Source: Parachlorella kessleri (Eukaryota > Chlorophyta > Trebouxiophyceae > Chlorellales > Chlorellaceae). From it: 64,000 nucleotides of DNA. The DNA lies in assembly GCA_001598975.1 (NCBI GenBank), contig BBXU01000219.1, positions 1 through 64,000 of the forward strand, read 5' to 3'. The notes under the pieces are model-generated. The model made no database searches. It was not told the origin of the DNA and worked only from the letters and a program-made list of their open reading frames with translations. This document shows, in pieces, positions 20,981-32,392 of this stretch (positions within the stretch are counted from its first letter, which is position 1; each line of letters starts with the position of its first letter). The position numbers and the translations under genes are program-made.

Positions 20981-23900
20981 TTAACGGCGGCTCCTGGTCA
21001 CTCTGGCTGGAGCTGCCGGGATCGCCTCCGCTTTCTGCTTCTTGGCACCTTTCCTCGTTGATGCCTACAAATCAAAGGTATTTAGAAGGTTAAACCTCCC
21101 CCAAAAACAAGCGAGCTTCCCTAATGCACCCTGACCAGAAGGAGGTGTCAACTGAAGATAGCTGCCAATGCCCCATCCCGAGCTGAGAATAGCCTTATGA
21201 GCAAAGTTGACCAGGAGCATCGGAGAATTTCCTGAGGCAACAGAGGATTTGATGACAGTGCATCCTTGCATGCGCTTCTTTCAGACTAAGTGCTCTATCC
21301 TTAAAGCTGCACTACTTGCCGCCACCAACAAAGAACCCACCTCCTGCTCCTCCTCATCCTTGGGGGCAGCAGCCCTCGAGCGAGTTGTGCGCACGGCGGT
21401 GGTGCGCTCAGAGTCACCCTCGTCTGTGGCACCTGGAGGCCAGCACACAGCAGCATTCATTTGTACTCACTTCGTCTTGGCCGCCCTCTATGGACAACCG
21501 CAGTATCTGCAAGCTACAACCAAGTGCCGACATGCGGGAGACATCAGCAGGGTCTACATGAACATCAGATCGAAAACATAGCACTGAGAGAATTACTGGC
21601 TCAGAACTCAGGGAAGACTCAGGCTCTTTCTGCATCCAGCCCTGTCAGTCCAGTCCAGCCCAGCTCTACTCCCTATGTGCACTACCTGTCACCCATGCTA
21701 ATAGCACATCTCCACCAGGGACTCCCAGAGGGCTGCCCACTGCCCATGCTGCACAGGAGAAAGGCAAGCTCACCAGCACGCTGGCGCTTAAGAGTAGTAG
21801 GCTGCTCCTCTTCCTCCTGCTCTTCCTCTTCCTCCACAATGGCATTGAGAGCTGCACCCCCACGACCGCGTTTGGGCGGAACCTGCTTGGGACAAGGACA
21901 CTCTTTAGCACCCGGCCCCTGTGTCCCTCATGTGTGCATGACAGCGTATCAGACAATCTTACTATCTGCCTAACACATTACACCTGCTTCATGTCCTGTC
22001 CTGTACCGCCGCCATGCGCATGCTCCGAGCCCACCCCTTACCCACAGTTACGCCCACCTGCGATGGGACAGCTGCCAAGGAGGCCCTGCGGCCTCTGGAC
22101 GGCTTGGCAGCGGCGGCTGGCTCCTCACTCTGCGCCTCTCCTGTTGAAGCCGCTTGGTTGGGCGCAGCTGCGGCCGGCACCACAGACGCCCTGCGGCCGC
22201 GGCGGCCATTGGTCTTGGCAGCATCCTCAGCCGAGCTGGCATGAGCTGTTGCGGTTGATGCAGGCTCAGCCTCAGCAAATGCTGCAGTTACCGTAGCAGG
22301 AGCAGAGACTGGAGCCACCGAAGCTCGCCTACCCCTGGCAGGCCTGCCCCTGTGAGCAGGCTGTCCCTCACTGTCAGCAGCGGACTGCTGTAGGGGCTCA
22401 GCAGCATCGGCCGCGGCTCCAGCTGCTGTGACACCCGCTGCCTGGCTGGGTGCTGGCGCCACAGAGGCACGGCGGCCGCGGCCGCTGGGCTTGTGAGGCG
22501 CTGCCGTTGGCTCCGCGGGGGCTGCATCACCTGGCTCCTGCCCGGAAGCAGCTGCGGCCACAGCTTGCTTCTTGCTTGCGCGCTTGGCGGCTTGCTGTGG
22601 GGCAGGGTGGGCCTTCTTGGCTGGCCTGCATGGGGATAGAGTGAGAGCAAGGTGAGGCCAACCAGCATATACGCATATCATATGCAGCACCAATAGCAGC
22701 CATACCCTTAACGTGCACATACACAAACAATGGCAAGTGAACCACCCTGCCCAACCCAGCAGGCAACGGGCCCAGGCTACCTCAGCCAGGCTGCATGGCT
22801 CATTACCTGTGGGGAAGCCTGTCAGCGGCTTGGCTGACAAAAGCCAAGCTGACAGACTTTACCCTGCAGCTCCTGATGGGCCACCGGCAAGAGCGGAACA
22901 TGCAGCAGCACATTCAAGTGAGCCCACCCTAGTAACTCAGACCTGGCAGCCTCAGCAGCGGCGGCGGCAGCAGCCTCCCGCCTGACAACGCAGTCCACAC
23001 AGAACCAGTCGCCCCTGGGGACCCGCTTGAGCGGCGGGTTGCAGCAGGTCAGGTGGCAGGCGCCGTCGCAGCCGTCGCAGAGCAGCAGCACGTCGCCCTC
23101 CTCGCTCAGTCCACACACATGGCAGCTTGCGTCAAGGACGAGGTCCTCATCGTCCTCGTTCTCTTCATCTGCAAGTGGTGCATCACGATCAAACTGGCAC
23201 ATCAGCGAGAGGCACTGAACTTGGCACAGCGGACATGTTAAGTACATGCAAAGTTGGAGCACCCGGAAGCACCCAATGGACCTCCAACCCGCAAGTGCAA
23301 TCTGAACTCTTTGTAAACAAAGCTGGGAACCCCAGGTAGAGTGATCCTTTGTAACTATTACCCTCTTGTTCGAACTGGTCATGTGCAGTTGCTGCCGCAA
23401 ACAACCTATTGGCATAACCCATACATCCCTGCCACCCTCACTGCCCTTAGTCCAAACAAGCTTTCTTCAATATTACACTTGGGTTACCGCCCCATGTCAG
23501 CAAGCCTTTGATGCCCTCGGCCCGTACTCACCTCCCGCGACAGGTTCTGCTTCGAGTTCTGCTACTTCCGCAGTCTCCTCCATTCCAACGGCTGCCTCCA
23601 GCTCCCCTGCAGCGTCTGATGCCTGCTCAACTGCTGCACCTTCCACGGCTGCCTCAGCAGCCACCTCCTCCATGGCTTCCGCAAGCACAGCAGCGATGTC
23701 AGCCTGGTTGTTGCAGGCGGTTGCCTGCTCGCCCTCCTCTTGGCCTGATGCTGGGAACAGCCAGGCTGGGAGCTGCACATTATCGACCACCAGCCTGGGG
23801 GCTGACTTGCCTGCAATAAGGGCCCGTTGAAACAGCGAAATTTTAGTCACCTTGGCTTCCTTGGTTGCCCTGTACCAAACAGTTATCTAGGGAGCAGCGT

Positions 23901-26900
23901 GAGGTTGGGGTCAATCCTTGATGTGAACATGACACCAGGGCTATACTGCTATTTCTTTCAGCTGCTGCTTGGCTTGATGGTGATATCAAGCACATGGGAT
24001 GTTTTGTCGGCACAGCAAACAAGTGATGTTCACTGCTGCTTGCATAAACTCCACAAACCTGCCGACTTGCCGGTGGACTTGAGAGCAGATGCATTGGTAG
24101 CAGCCGCTGTAGCCCCTGCATCATATAACAGCGGAGCATTTGGAACCATGCCGCCTAACCTGTTCTCATCATGCAAGGCAATAACCGCACACCATACACA
24201 CGAACCACAAGCCACATCGCACAGGGTCAAATACTGCACCGGCAGGTGATCCTGGTCCCAGTTGCAATAGCTTGAGCCCACCTTCCCTCCATAAGATAAG
24301 CTGGCACCCACCTAGTGCCTTAACGGTGGTAGCCGGCTCTGCCGCATGCACAGACTTCTGTACTGACACTGCAGGCACCTCTGCCCCCTCAGCAGCGCCG
24401 GCAGGCGCGGGCTTGTGGGGCGAGGGCAGGACAACAACCTGGGGCATGGCTACTGAACTGCTGGGCTTGCGAGCAATAGCAGGCGCCTCTGATGCTGCCT
24501 TTACAGCTGATGCCAGAACCACCACCCTGCCGGGAGTGGGGGCAGGTGCCTTGGGGATGGTAGCAAGCAGAGCAGGCGCCTTAATGGCTGAGGCCACCAC
24601 CACCACCCTGCCGGGTGTGAGTGTAGCTGCCTTGCTGACAGTTGCTAGCGGTGGCACTTCTGGGGCCACATCAGGCCTGGAGGCGTGGGCAGCCTGTGGA
24701 GGCCTCACCACCACCACACACCCTGCGCGCTCCGTGTTGCGGCCGACCTCAGCATTGCTGGTCTGCGGGCCAACCACCACGACCTGCATGCAATAGCAGT
24801 ACGATTGATCAATAGCCCAGCGAAGCTAAGTTGTTTCCTTGGGCTTCTGCATGCAACAACCATATACCTATCAAGGCATACATGCTGGCAGCATCCAGGG
24901 GGCCTGGCCAGACTAGCTGCTGTTCAAGCCTCCATCTTTACTCATCTGGCAGCAAAAGCTGTCACATCAAGACAGTTCATGCTGCAGGTAGCTGCCCTTT
25001 CCCAGCCGAGTGGTGGCACAGGGTCCCTACTCCTAGCAGTGCCCCGGTAGATGCCAACACTTTGACAATAGACCTGGCATACCTTGGGTGCGTACATGGA
25101 GGCAATAGGATGCTCATCTACCTCCAGCATTTGAACATCATCAGCACCGCCTGCCATGTGCTGGTCACACGCCATTCCACCTAGTTCCATGACAGCTGCT
25201 GCCTCGTCCGCTGTTGCCTCAACCTCTGTCTGGTGCTCCTGCTCACTGGCAACAACACCCTGCTGCACCTGTGCAGCATCCTTGGCAGCTGCCTCAGTAG
25301 TCGCTGCCTCTGCTGCCTCCCTGTTGAGCACAATCTGCTGCATTGCTTCCTGCAGCTCACTGCGCTTGGCACGCTCGTCCTCCAGGGCCTGACCCACAGC
25401 GCTGGCCGCCTGCAGCAAATCACAGTTCTCTGACTTGTCCATGACCAAGGCAGGCACGCACATTCTAAGCTCCGATGCAACATCATCCTTCTGCTAGACC
25501 CGAGCCAGTTCATGAAATACTCAAGATGTTGGATGTTGCGACCCAATAGCCTGTCAATTATATGAGAAAGCCCGTCCCACAATGGTGACTATCTGTGCTT
25601 GTGTACTCCTCAGAAACGATATACTTCAGCTGCACCGACCTTGGATAGGCGGACAACCTTGGCGGTCATTCTACGCAGCTGTGCCTGCAGCTGCACTGTC
25701 TGCGTGCGGTACGCCTTGGCTTGCACCAGCACCCGCTGATATTGCTTCAATGACACAGTGGGCTCCTGGGGACCTGCAGCTTGTGGCAAATACAAAGCCA
25801 GCATGAAATTGGAACTAAGGGAGAACAACCAACGCCTGCAACAGGGGTTCTGAACTATATAGGTATATTACGTACAGCATAACCTTGCCTGCACAAGTAC
25901 TGCTGTGAGCTGCCTTCCCTTGCTGCTGAACAGGGACAGCCAGGCAACCTGGCAAGGGTTTGGCCTCAACCCTTGACAAACAAGAAGCCACACCTGTTGC
26001 CTTTGCATGGGAAGCTGCGTGCTGGTCCTCCACCATAGGCTGCTCCACAGGCTCGCCGGCGAGCTCCTCTCCATCTCTTTCATGAGCCACAATCATGGGT
26101 TGAACGGGCGAGGCTAGAGCAGGTTGAGCCTCTGCTGCGCTAGCTGACGCCTTGGCCGCAAACCTCCCAGCTAAGACCTGCCCAGCACCGCGGCTGCTAC
26201 GCACGCTGGCTGGGGTGGCTGCACGTTCAATGATTACCACCCTGGGCGTCCTGGAAGCAGATCGGGGAGTTGCAGCAGTGGCGGTGGCAGCGACAGCATC
26301 TGCCAGGGCGGCCGCAACCAACCTGCCTCGAGAGCTGCTAGGCGTAGCTGCACGCTCAATGATGACCACCCTAGGGGTTGTTCTGGAGCGTGGGGCTGAG
26401 TCAGGGGCTGCACTGGCTGGGAGCTCCCCTGCCTCCGCTGCACTAAGCGGGGCTGTTGCCAGATCCAGTGCATCTGGTGCGGCTGCTGCGCTGCGGCTGG
26501 CTGGGGTCCTACGGCCTGAGCGCGTAACGGAGGCACCGCCGATCACTGGTGTGTCCTCTGCAGCCACAGCATAGCATAGCAATAGAGCATATTTGCGCAA
26601 AAATGAGTTGCTTTGACATATGCAATAGCCCCACTGTAGTTGGGCTGTTGCAACCAAAGGTGTCAGCAGCCCACAGCGCAACGCAGGCATGCTGTCAATA
26701 GGCAGACTGCATACCAGCTTCCAGGGCCATAGTGCGGAAGGACACCTCCTCGGTCGGCTCCACTGCAGGTGTGCCGTCAGCGACCAAGCCAACCTGCATG
26801 GAGTAGAGATGCAGTTGTTTAGTTTCTCGACCCTATTTCAGGTAAGCAAAAACCACCTGCCATAAGCCCATCAAGGGCACACTGCAGATGTGACTCACGC

Positions 26901-29900
26901 CACATGTCATTTGCCAGCGACGCGTCTCCAGAAGCAGCTGTTATCTATACCTGCGAGAGACGGGACTTGCTGGCAGTGTTGCCCACGCTTCTAGGCACTG
27001 GAGCTGTGCGGGGGGTGGTGTTCTGTTTGCTGGCCGACCTGGGTGTGACCACCACTTGGAATGCTTCCTTGGCAGAAGACCCAGGCACGATGGGGGTGCC
27101 CTGCAACCACAGAATAACGGTTTCAGTACGGTTGTGAATCTCATGAAGGGCAAAGCTGACGAGGATGCGACTCGCCTGCATGTGCAAACCCAACGTAAGG
27201 CGTTTCCCTGGGGCAGCCATGTTGCCTTCACTAAGTGGATTGAAAGCGCTAAGAAGTGCTTGCGCTGCTCCGACACAAGATCGTGAAGACTAGTCGGACC
27301 CCCATGCCATTAGGAGGGATACTGCGCGCGGAATGGTGCTGAGTCAGCACGTCAATGCTCATGACATTGTTCCCCACTGCACCCCAGCACTCAAACTCAC
27401 CACCGGCAGCTCCAAAGTCACATCATTCTCCTTGGCAATCTCCAAGAGCTTCTCAGCCAGGGTGGCGGCATCCATTACCATTGGCACCCTTGCAGGGGTG
27501 GGCTTAGCACCTGCACACAAATGGAGGAGTTGAATCTGTATAAGCAAGTGCAGCGAGGGCGGCTAAGAAGGCAGCTGTGCAGGACCTGAAGCCTTGTCTC
27601 CTTACTTTTGAGGCCATCAATGTCCTTACCTGGTATGGGGGTGGTTGCAGGTGCTCGGTTGCCGGCAGGAGTGGCGCCCCTCATAGTGCTGCCAGGTGCT
27701 GGGGACAGCTTGACAGCGGACACATTCTCGCCGAACAAGCTCCGCAGCGCAGAGTGCACTGCAGGGCAAGGAAGCTCCTTCGAAACTCAGCCTGGGTAGC
27801 AGCACTAGGTGTGCAGCTGTACAACCAACACAAACAGAGTCGCACGTATCACAGGTAAACGTGAAACACAAGAGCGTCATGTACACCTCGTCTGGGCACC
27901 TGCTGCCTCAATTACAGCCTTGAGCCAGGCCTAGGAGAATGAGCAACTCACTTGGTGTCTTGCCTGCGCTGCTTGGCGCCGTAAGGGTGGAGCTGCGCCG
28001 GCTTTTCTTGCATGTCACCGTGGCTGGCAGCTGCTCATCAGCCTCCTCCTCCTCTACAGACCCAAGAGCCCACTGGGAGAAGGCCACAGTATTATCAGCA
28101 TCTATGCTGACGACCTGCAGCTAGGCATACGCGAGTAGGTTTTGGTATTTCCAAGTGTCCACACTGCTTTTAGCCGCACACCCAAACCAAGCATGAGTAA
28201 TTTTTCACGGCAAAGCACATGCATGCAGGGCTTTGCAAAACAAACAGCCCGAAAGGTGCCGCCGGTCCCATGATGGATGTATGTCAGTTTTGAGGCAGGG
28301 ATTGCAGCCACACACCTGTCGCTTGTCTCCCTTACGCAGGTGGATGGTCATGGTGGCATCCTTGGCAGCCCCCTCTGGCGTGGCACTCTCCATTGTGAAC
28401 CGCACACGCTTCTTGGCTGTGGTAGGCGCGGAAGCTGTGGCAGCTGTGGCTGCTGCCGCACCAAAGTTTTCTATATCTGCAGCAATTGATCCTGCACCCT
28501 CAATAACTGCAGCTGCTTCTCCCTGTTGCTGCCGGGTTGCTGCCGTTGCTGCCTCAAGCTGGCTTCCAGCTTCCCTGGGGGCCTCATCGTGCGCTGCCGG
28601 TGCAGCACCTTCATCAGGCCAAGCCTCTGCTGCTGCTGCCTGAGCACTGGCTCCAGCTGCTGCCTGGGGCATTGGTTGATCTAGCCCAACGCTATTTTCA
28701 CCCAGAACGTGCACGTCGTCCTGCTCGGACTTCGCTGCTGGCTGGGCCGCAGGCACTGCCACAGCCCTTGCGTCCAAGCTGTCTGCTTCCTCCTTGACGA
28801 CAGCATCGCTGCTACTGTTCTCTGTCCTCCTCAAGCCTGCACATAGATTTGATTCAATGCTGTCTGTGTGCCAGGACATTGGCAGGGCAGCTTCTGCCTC
28901 CATCTACAGCTTTAATGGCAATTTCACAACAGACTGGCATATTAAGAGACCATGGTTGATTGCTTTCATACACACCTGCCCTGAGCTTCAATAGATCTGC
29001 AGGGTTGGGGACAAAGGCCGCTGCGGCAGCAGGAGGAGCAGCAGATGGTGCTGCGTGTCCCTTGGGTGCTGGCCGCGGCGCTGCCTCCACCTGCTTGAGC
29101 TTGACACCAAGGGCCTGCAGCGAAAGTACGACTTCCCACTAAGCACGAGCGCAATCCTCGACTTGCCCAATGAGTTTGTGGTCCCTGGGTGAGCATGGTC
29201 TTTCCATAAGTACATGTATGCAGATGTGTACACGCTAGGCACTCATCGCGTCTATGCCAGCTTGCCTTGATGGCATTCTGCAGCGCTGAGGGCATGCCAG
29301 GTTGGGCCTGAGCCTCCGCCTTGCGCCCTGGTGGGGGAGGTGGCGCGGGCGGCGGCGCAGCGCCAGGGGGTCTGGCACGATATGGTGGGGGCGGTGGTGG
29401 GGGTGGCGGGGGCGGCGCGCCAGGCTTTTTACCCACAAAGGCCGCACCTGCAGCTGCCAAAGTGCGCAAGTCACAGGGTCAGTCTTGGACTCTGGTCGCT
29501 TAGATCGCTTCCATATTTCAAATATTCCTGGCACCTCCTGGTCCCTGTGCAGCTGCTGCTCCCTGGCCAACGGTGGGACAGCAACACCCCGGCTGATCAG
29601 ATGCTGTTGATATAGTATGAGTCTTCATCATCGCCGTCATCGGGTACCTGGGGCGCTATTGGTGGAGACCTGACCCAGCGGCTGGCGCGCCTGGGGAACC
29701 TCCACTGTGTCATCGTCGCCCTCAAACACAAACTCCCTTGTCCTCCCCTCCAGTACTACCTGCACGCAGGCCACGGCAGGTGATCGCCGCCACGTAAAGA
29801 GATATTGGGCTTCTGCAGACACAAGGACAGCTTAAGGCGGTTGTGAGCCGTATGACAAGGCGATCCCTGCCAGAACCCAGTGCCATACGCCGCCTCTCAC

Positions 29901-30383
29901 ACTGCAGCAACCGCCAGACCTCGATATGGTCGCCTGTGAGGAGCTCGCGTGGGGAGGTCACTGGCTCTCCATTGACCCGAACTGGCTCACGGCCCATGCT
30001 CATGATGAACACAACCCCGGTATCGTCGTCCACAAACACCTCTGCGTGCTTGCGGGATATCTCCTTATTGATGATCCTTATGTCGCAGGAGGGATCCCTG
30101 CACAAAAACAGATGCAGGCTTGTATAGTTTTGACACGGTTGGGGTTCTGAACAGCAGGCAGTCTCGTAAGGTGCGGTTGAAGCGCTTGCCTGCCCATGAG
30201 AATAGACTTCTTATCAATAGGGAAGGCGAGGTCAGATTTTCCATCCTTCCCCACAATATTGAGCCTGCCGTAGACCGGCCCTTCCTCCTCCATCTCCGTT
30301 GCGCCGATCCTACTTGCAATCAGCGAGTAGCCATTCAGGCGCGGTCGGTTCACAACCGTCTCGAGGTCTGAATGAATGAACAA
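20981..30383 (-). CDS. Large FHA and PHD finger protein with repeated valine-rich motifs
   Basis: About 22 exons, nearly all phase-consistent: (first exon(s) not found) ~30371-30190, 30097-~29877, 29812-29648, 29447-29266, 29114-28976, 28836-28316, 28114-27952, 27758-27630, 27510-27401, 27100-26951, 26793-26715, 26557-25994, 25773-25640, 25490-25083, 24783-24312, 24115-24059, 23810-23532, 23168-22943, 22625-22058, 21882-21774, 21432-21341, 21064-20981; about 1,650 residues. In order: an FHA phosphothreonine reader (DKKSILMGRDPSCDIRI, ISRKHAEVFV, PVRVNGEPVTSPRELLTGDH); a polyproline stretch; an Ala/Glu-rich region with the PP1-docking RVxF motif KKRVRFTMES; acidic and coiled segments; at least eight short valine motifs (PRVVIIERAATP twice, TPGRVVVVASA, GRVVVLASA, PQVVVLPSP, FQVVVTPRSA and others); a canonical C4HC3 PHD finger (CHVCGLSEEGDV, LLCDGCDGACHLTC, GDWFCVDCV); four GRGRRAS-type repeats; and a basic tail ending VTRSRR. 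This suggests a nuclear chromatin scaffold reading phosphothreonine and histone tails. No named family is claimed. The donor closing the FHA exon is unresolved. Confidence 0.75.
21610..21700 (+). repeat. Dispersed repeat family A, copy 3
   Basis: Located in an intron of the FHA/PHD gene. It contains AAGACTCAGG, CTGCATCCAGCCCTGTCAG and CTACCTGTCACCC, the same words in the same order as near 8.42 kb. Confidence 0.45.
22943..23168 (-). other. PHD finger exon of the FHA/PHD gene
   Basis: One exon holds the whole C4HC3 zinc-binding set: C-x2-C, C-x2-C, H-x2-C and W-x-C-x2-C, preceded by a run of Asp/Glu (DEENEDDEDLVLD). The acidic run before the first cysteine and the Trp two residues before the seventh ligand are standard for PHD fingers that bind histone H3 tails. 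Being confined to one exon with intron phases 1 and 2, it could be gained or lost as a unit. Confidence 0.85.
29877..30371 (-). other. FHA domain exons of the FHA/PHD gene
   Basis: Two exons joined by a GC-AG intron (donor AG|GCAAGC at 30189, acceptor before 30097) encode the FHA core. Conserved phosphopeptide-binding residues are present: Gly-Arg (MGRDPS), Ser-Arg-Lys-His (ISRKHAEV) and Asn-Gly (VNGEPV). The last strand probably resumes in the next exon at 29812 with AQYLFTWRR. The protein start upstream of 30371 is not located; the segment ETVVNRPRLNGYSLI needs an upstream exon ending in phase 1. Confidence 0.8.
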
Positions 30384-30954
30384 CGCATAGGCAGGTGCAA
30401 GCGGCCTCTCTTATTGTTAAGTCATTTTAAGTCACAGCACGGAGCTCAGCAGGGGATCCAAAGATGCTTACGCTCCTTGTTGTTTGCAGCCTGCCTCGTT
30501 ATGTATTAATTTTGTGATAGGACACTATAAGGGAGGGCTCCGACTCTGTTACACTGGTACAGGCCCTTTGCTGGGTTATATCTTGGGGACATGTTTGTTA
30601 CAGAGTTTTCGGTTCAATGGTCAGTATTGCCCTTCATGTGGGACTCTCGCGAAGGTTTCAAGGTAATTTCCCGTCACAGGGCAGTCCTAGACACATGCCT
30701 AGGCCTCAAGCGGCAGGCTGCTCTCAGAGTTATGCCACGGAAGACTCCCTGGGACAATACCGTGAAGTTCCCAGGGCGTGAAGTTGGTTCAGTCAGCACA
30801 GTTTACCACTTCCTCTCCCCGTGGCTTGTGCCATGGCTAAGTGCTGCTGGCTTGCCTATGCTGTGCTGCCGCCTTCGGGGTCTAGTAGTTGATGGTGGCA
30901 GGCGGTGCGAGCAGAGGACCAAGACTGAGGCCAAAAATAATCGAGATCACAGGT

Positions 30955-31035
30955 GCCATTTGAGGTGGGCTGCACGTAACAGCAAGGGTTAGCGTGGCAG
31001 CAGGTTGGTGGGTGCCAGCTGCGTCAGTCGGCAGA
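30955..31035 (+). repeat. Dispersed repeat family B, copy 1
   Basis: It contains GGCAGCAGGTTGGTGGGTGC followed by CAGCTGCGTCA. Related copies occur at about 38415-38465 and 40943-41020. Confidence 0.5.
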
Positions 31036-32018
31036 GCTGAAAGTAGGGAACACGCGCCATGTGGTACGTTAGCTGAGCCGGCGTTGCCAGTTTACTTGCA
31101 GCGCTAAGTTGGTTTGGGTTCCTTATCCGTTTCCAGCAAAGGCGGGTTGCAGTATTAGACTGGCTATGCAAGGCAGCAGCCGGTGGCTGCCTCTGCAATT
31201 GTCTTGAAAAGCACATGCCGATGCTGAATCGCACATGCCTGGGCGCTCCAGCCCCTCACCTTGACACATCTCATTTCAAGCCACTACTTACAATAATAGA
31301 AATCAAACACAGGCCACTATTTGTAGCCCGGGGCGCTGACATTCAGCACAACAGACCCAAGAAGGTAGCTTGCAGGTCTAAGACAGGTGGCCAAGGGCAG
31401 GGCACTGGTGGCATGGGGTCCTAGAGCCAGCTACTGCTGAGAAACCAGTTATGCATGAATCAACCGCAGGAACACCTAAAACGAAGTGTTGGGAAGCAGG
31501 CATTTACATATACAAGGCGCACTGCTAGGGTTAGCTATATCACAGCAACAGCACAACCCAGCCCTACCGGGCACACTCAACTGCTTTCCTCAAGGGAATA
31601 ACTTACCCCCCCATCCCAAAGGGGGCCAGCCACACAGCCTCTTTGATACTGCACAGCCAGCAATTATGCCACCTGCAACCCCAACTTAGCTATACGCAAC
31701 AGGCTACCCTAGACATAAGAAAACCAGCCCAGTAACCCAAGGCCACAAGCACGCTTGGGTGGACTGGCCTCTTCTTATGCACGAGTTAGTCAATGTCAAG
31801 TCTTGCAAGATGTAAGCGGAAGTGTGGGAGATGCGCCATGCCAAAACTGGAACCGAGAGTCAAGTTGTGCCATCCTGCTAGACCAACAAAAAGGGGCCCT
31901 TCGTGCTGACCCAGAGCCGCGGTACCTTCAAGCACACTGCAAGCGACCAGCACCAACACACTCCCCAAGTCATTGCCAATGAGAAGATTTGCTTGTCTGC
32001 GCAAAGCAGGGCAGGGCT

Positions 32019-32039
32019 CTGCCTGCCTGCCTGCCTGCC
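32019..32039 (+). repeat. TGCC simple repeat
   Basis: About five tandem TGCC units lie downstream of the PB1-like gene stop. Confidence 0.8.
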
Positions 32040-32392
32040 AGCTGCGCCTTTACCATGAAGGGCATGAAGTGCTCACGTCAGACTACAGGCCACGCCATAC
32101 TGCTTTGCTACCAAGTTTAGCTATCACACACAGGGGTTCAAAGATTTAACCACACTGCAGCGCCGTCCACACCGTGCTGTAGCTCCGGTCCACAGCTGCC
32201 TACTACTGCCTGCCACAAGATGGTGGGTGCAGCTGCGGCGGCCGTGCCCACAGGCACGGGCTGCCCTACGAGCGGCAGCAACTGCATCCAGGCCCCCGCC
32301 AGGCTCTAGAGCCATCAAAGCAAAGGGGGCCCTATGTTTCAGGCCGACGCTGACAAGGCTGGCTCCAAGCCAGCTGCGGCCCAGCCAGCAGC

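Larger units (their letters stand above)
30384..32392. other. Intergenic region upstream of the FHA/PHD gene
   Basis: It should contain the first exon(s) and promoter of the FHA/PHD gene and the 3' UTR of the PB1-like gene, both on the minus strand. I could not pick the first exon. Short plus-strand frames show no motifs. A member of repeat family B lies at about 30955-31035, and a TGCC repeat at 32019-32039. Confidence 0.4.

Noticed and set aside
20981..30383. True Ki-67 ortholog
   Set aside because: FHA, PP1-docking motif and repeats are shared features, but repeat sequence differs, a PHD finger is added and no LR domain is seen; only analogy is justified.
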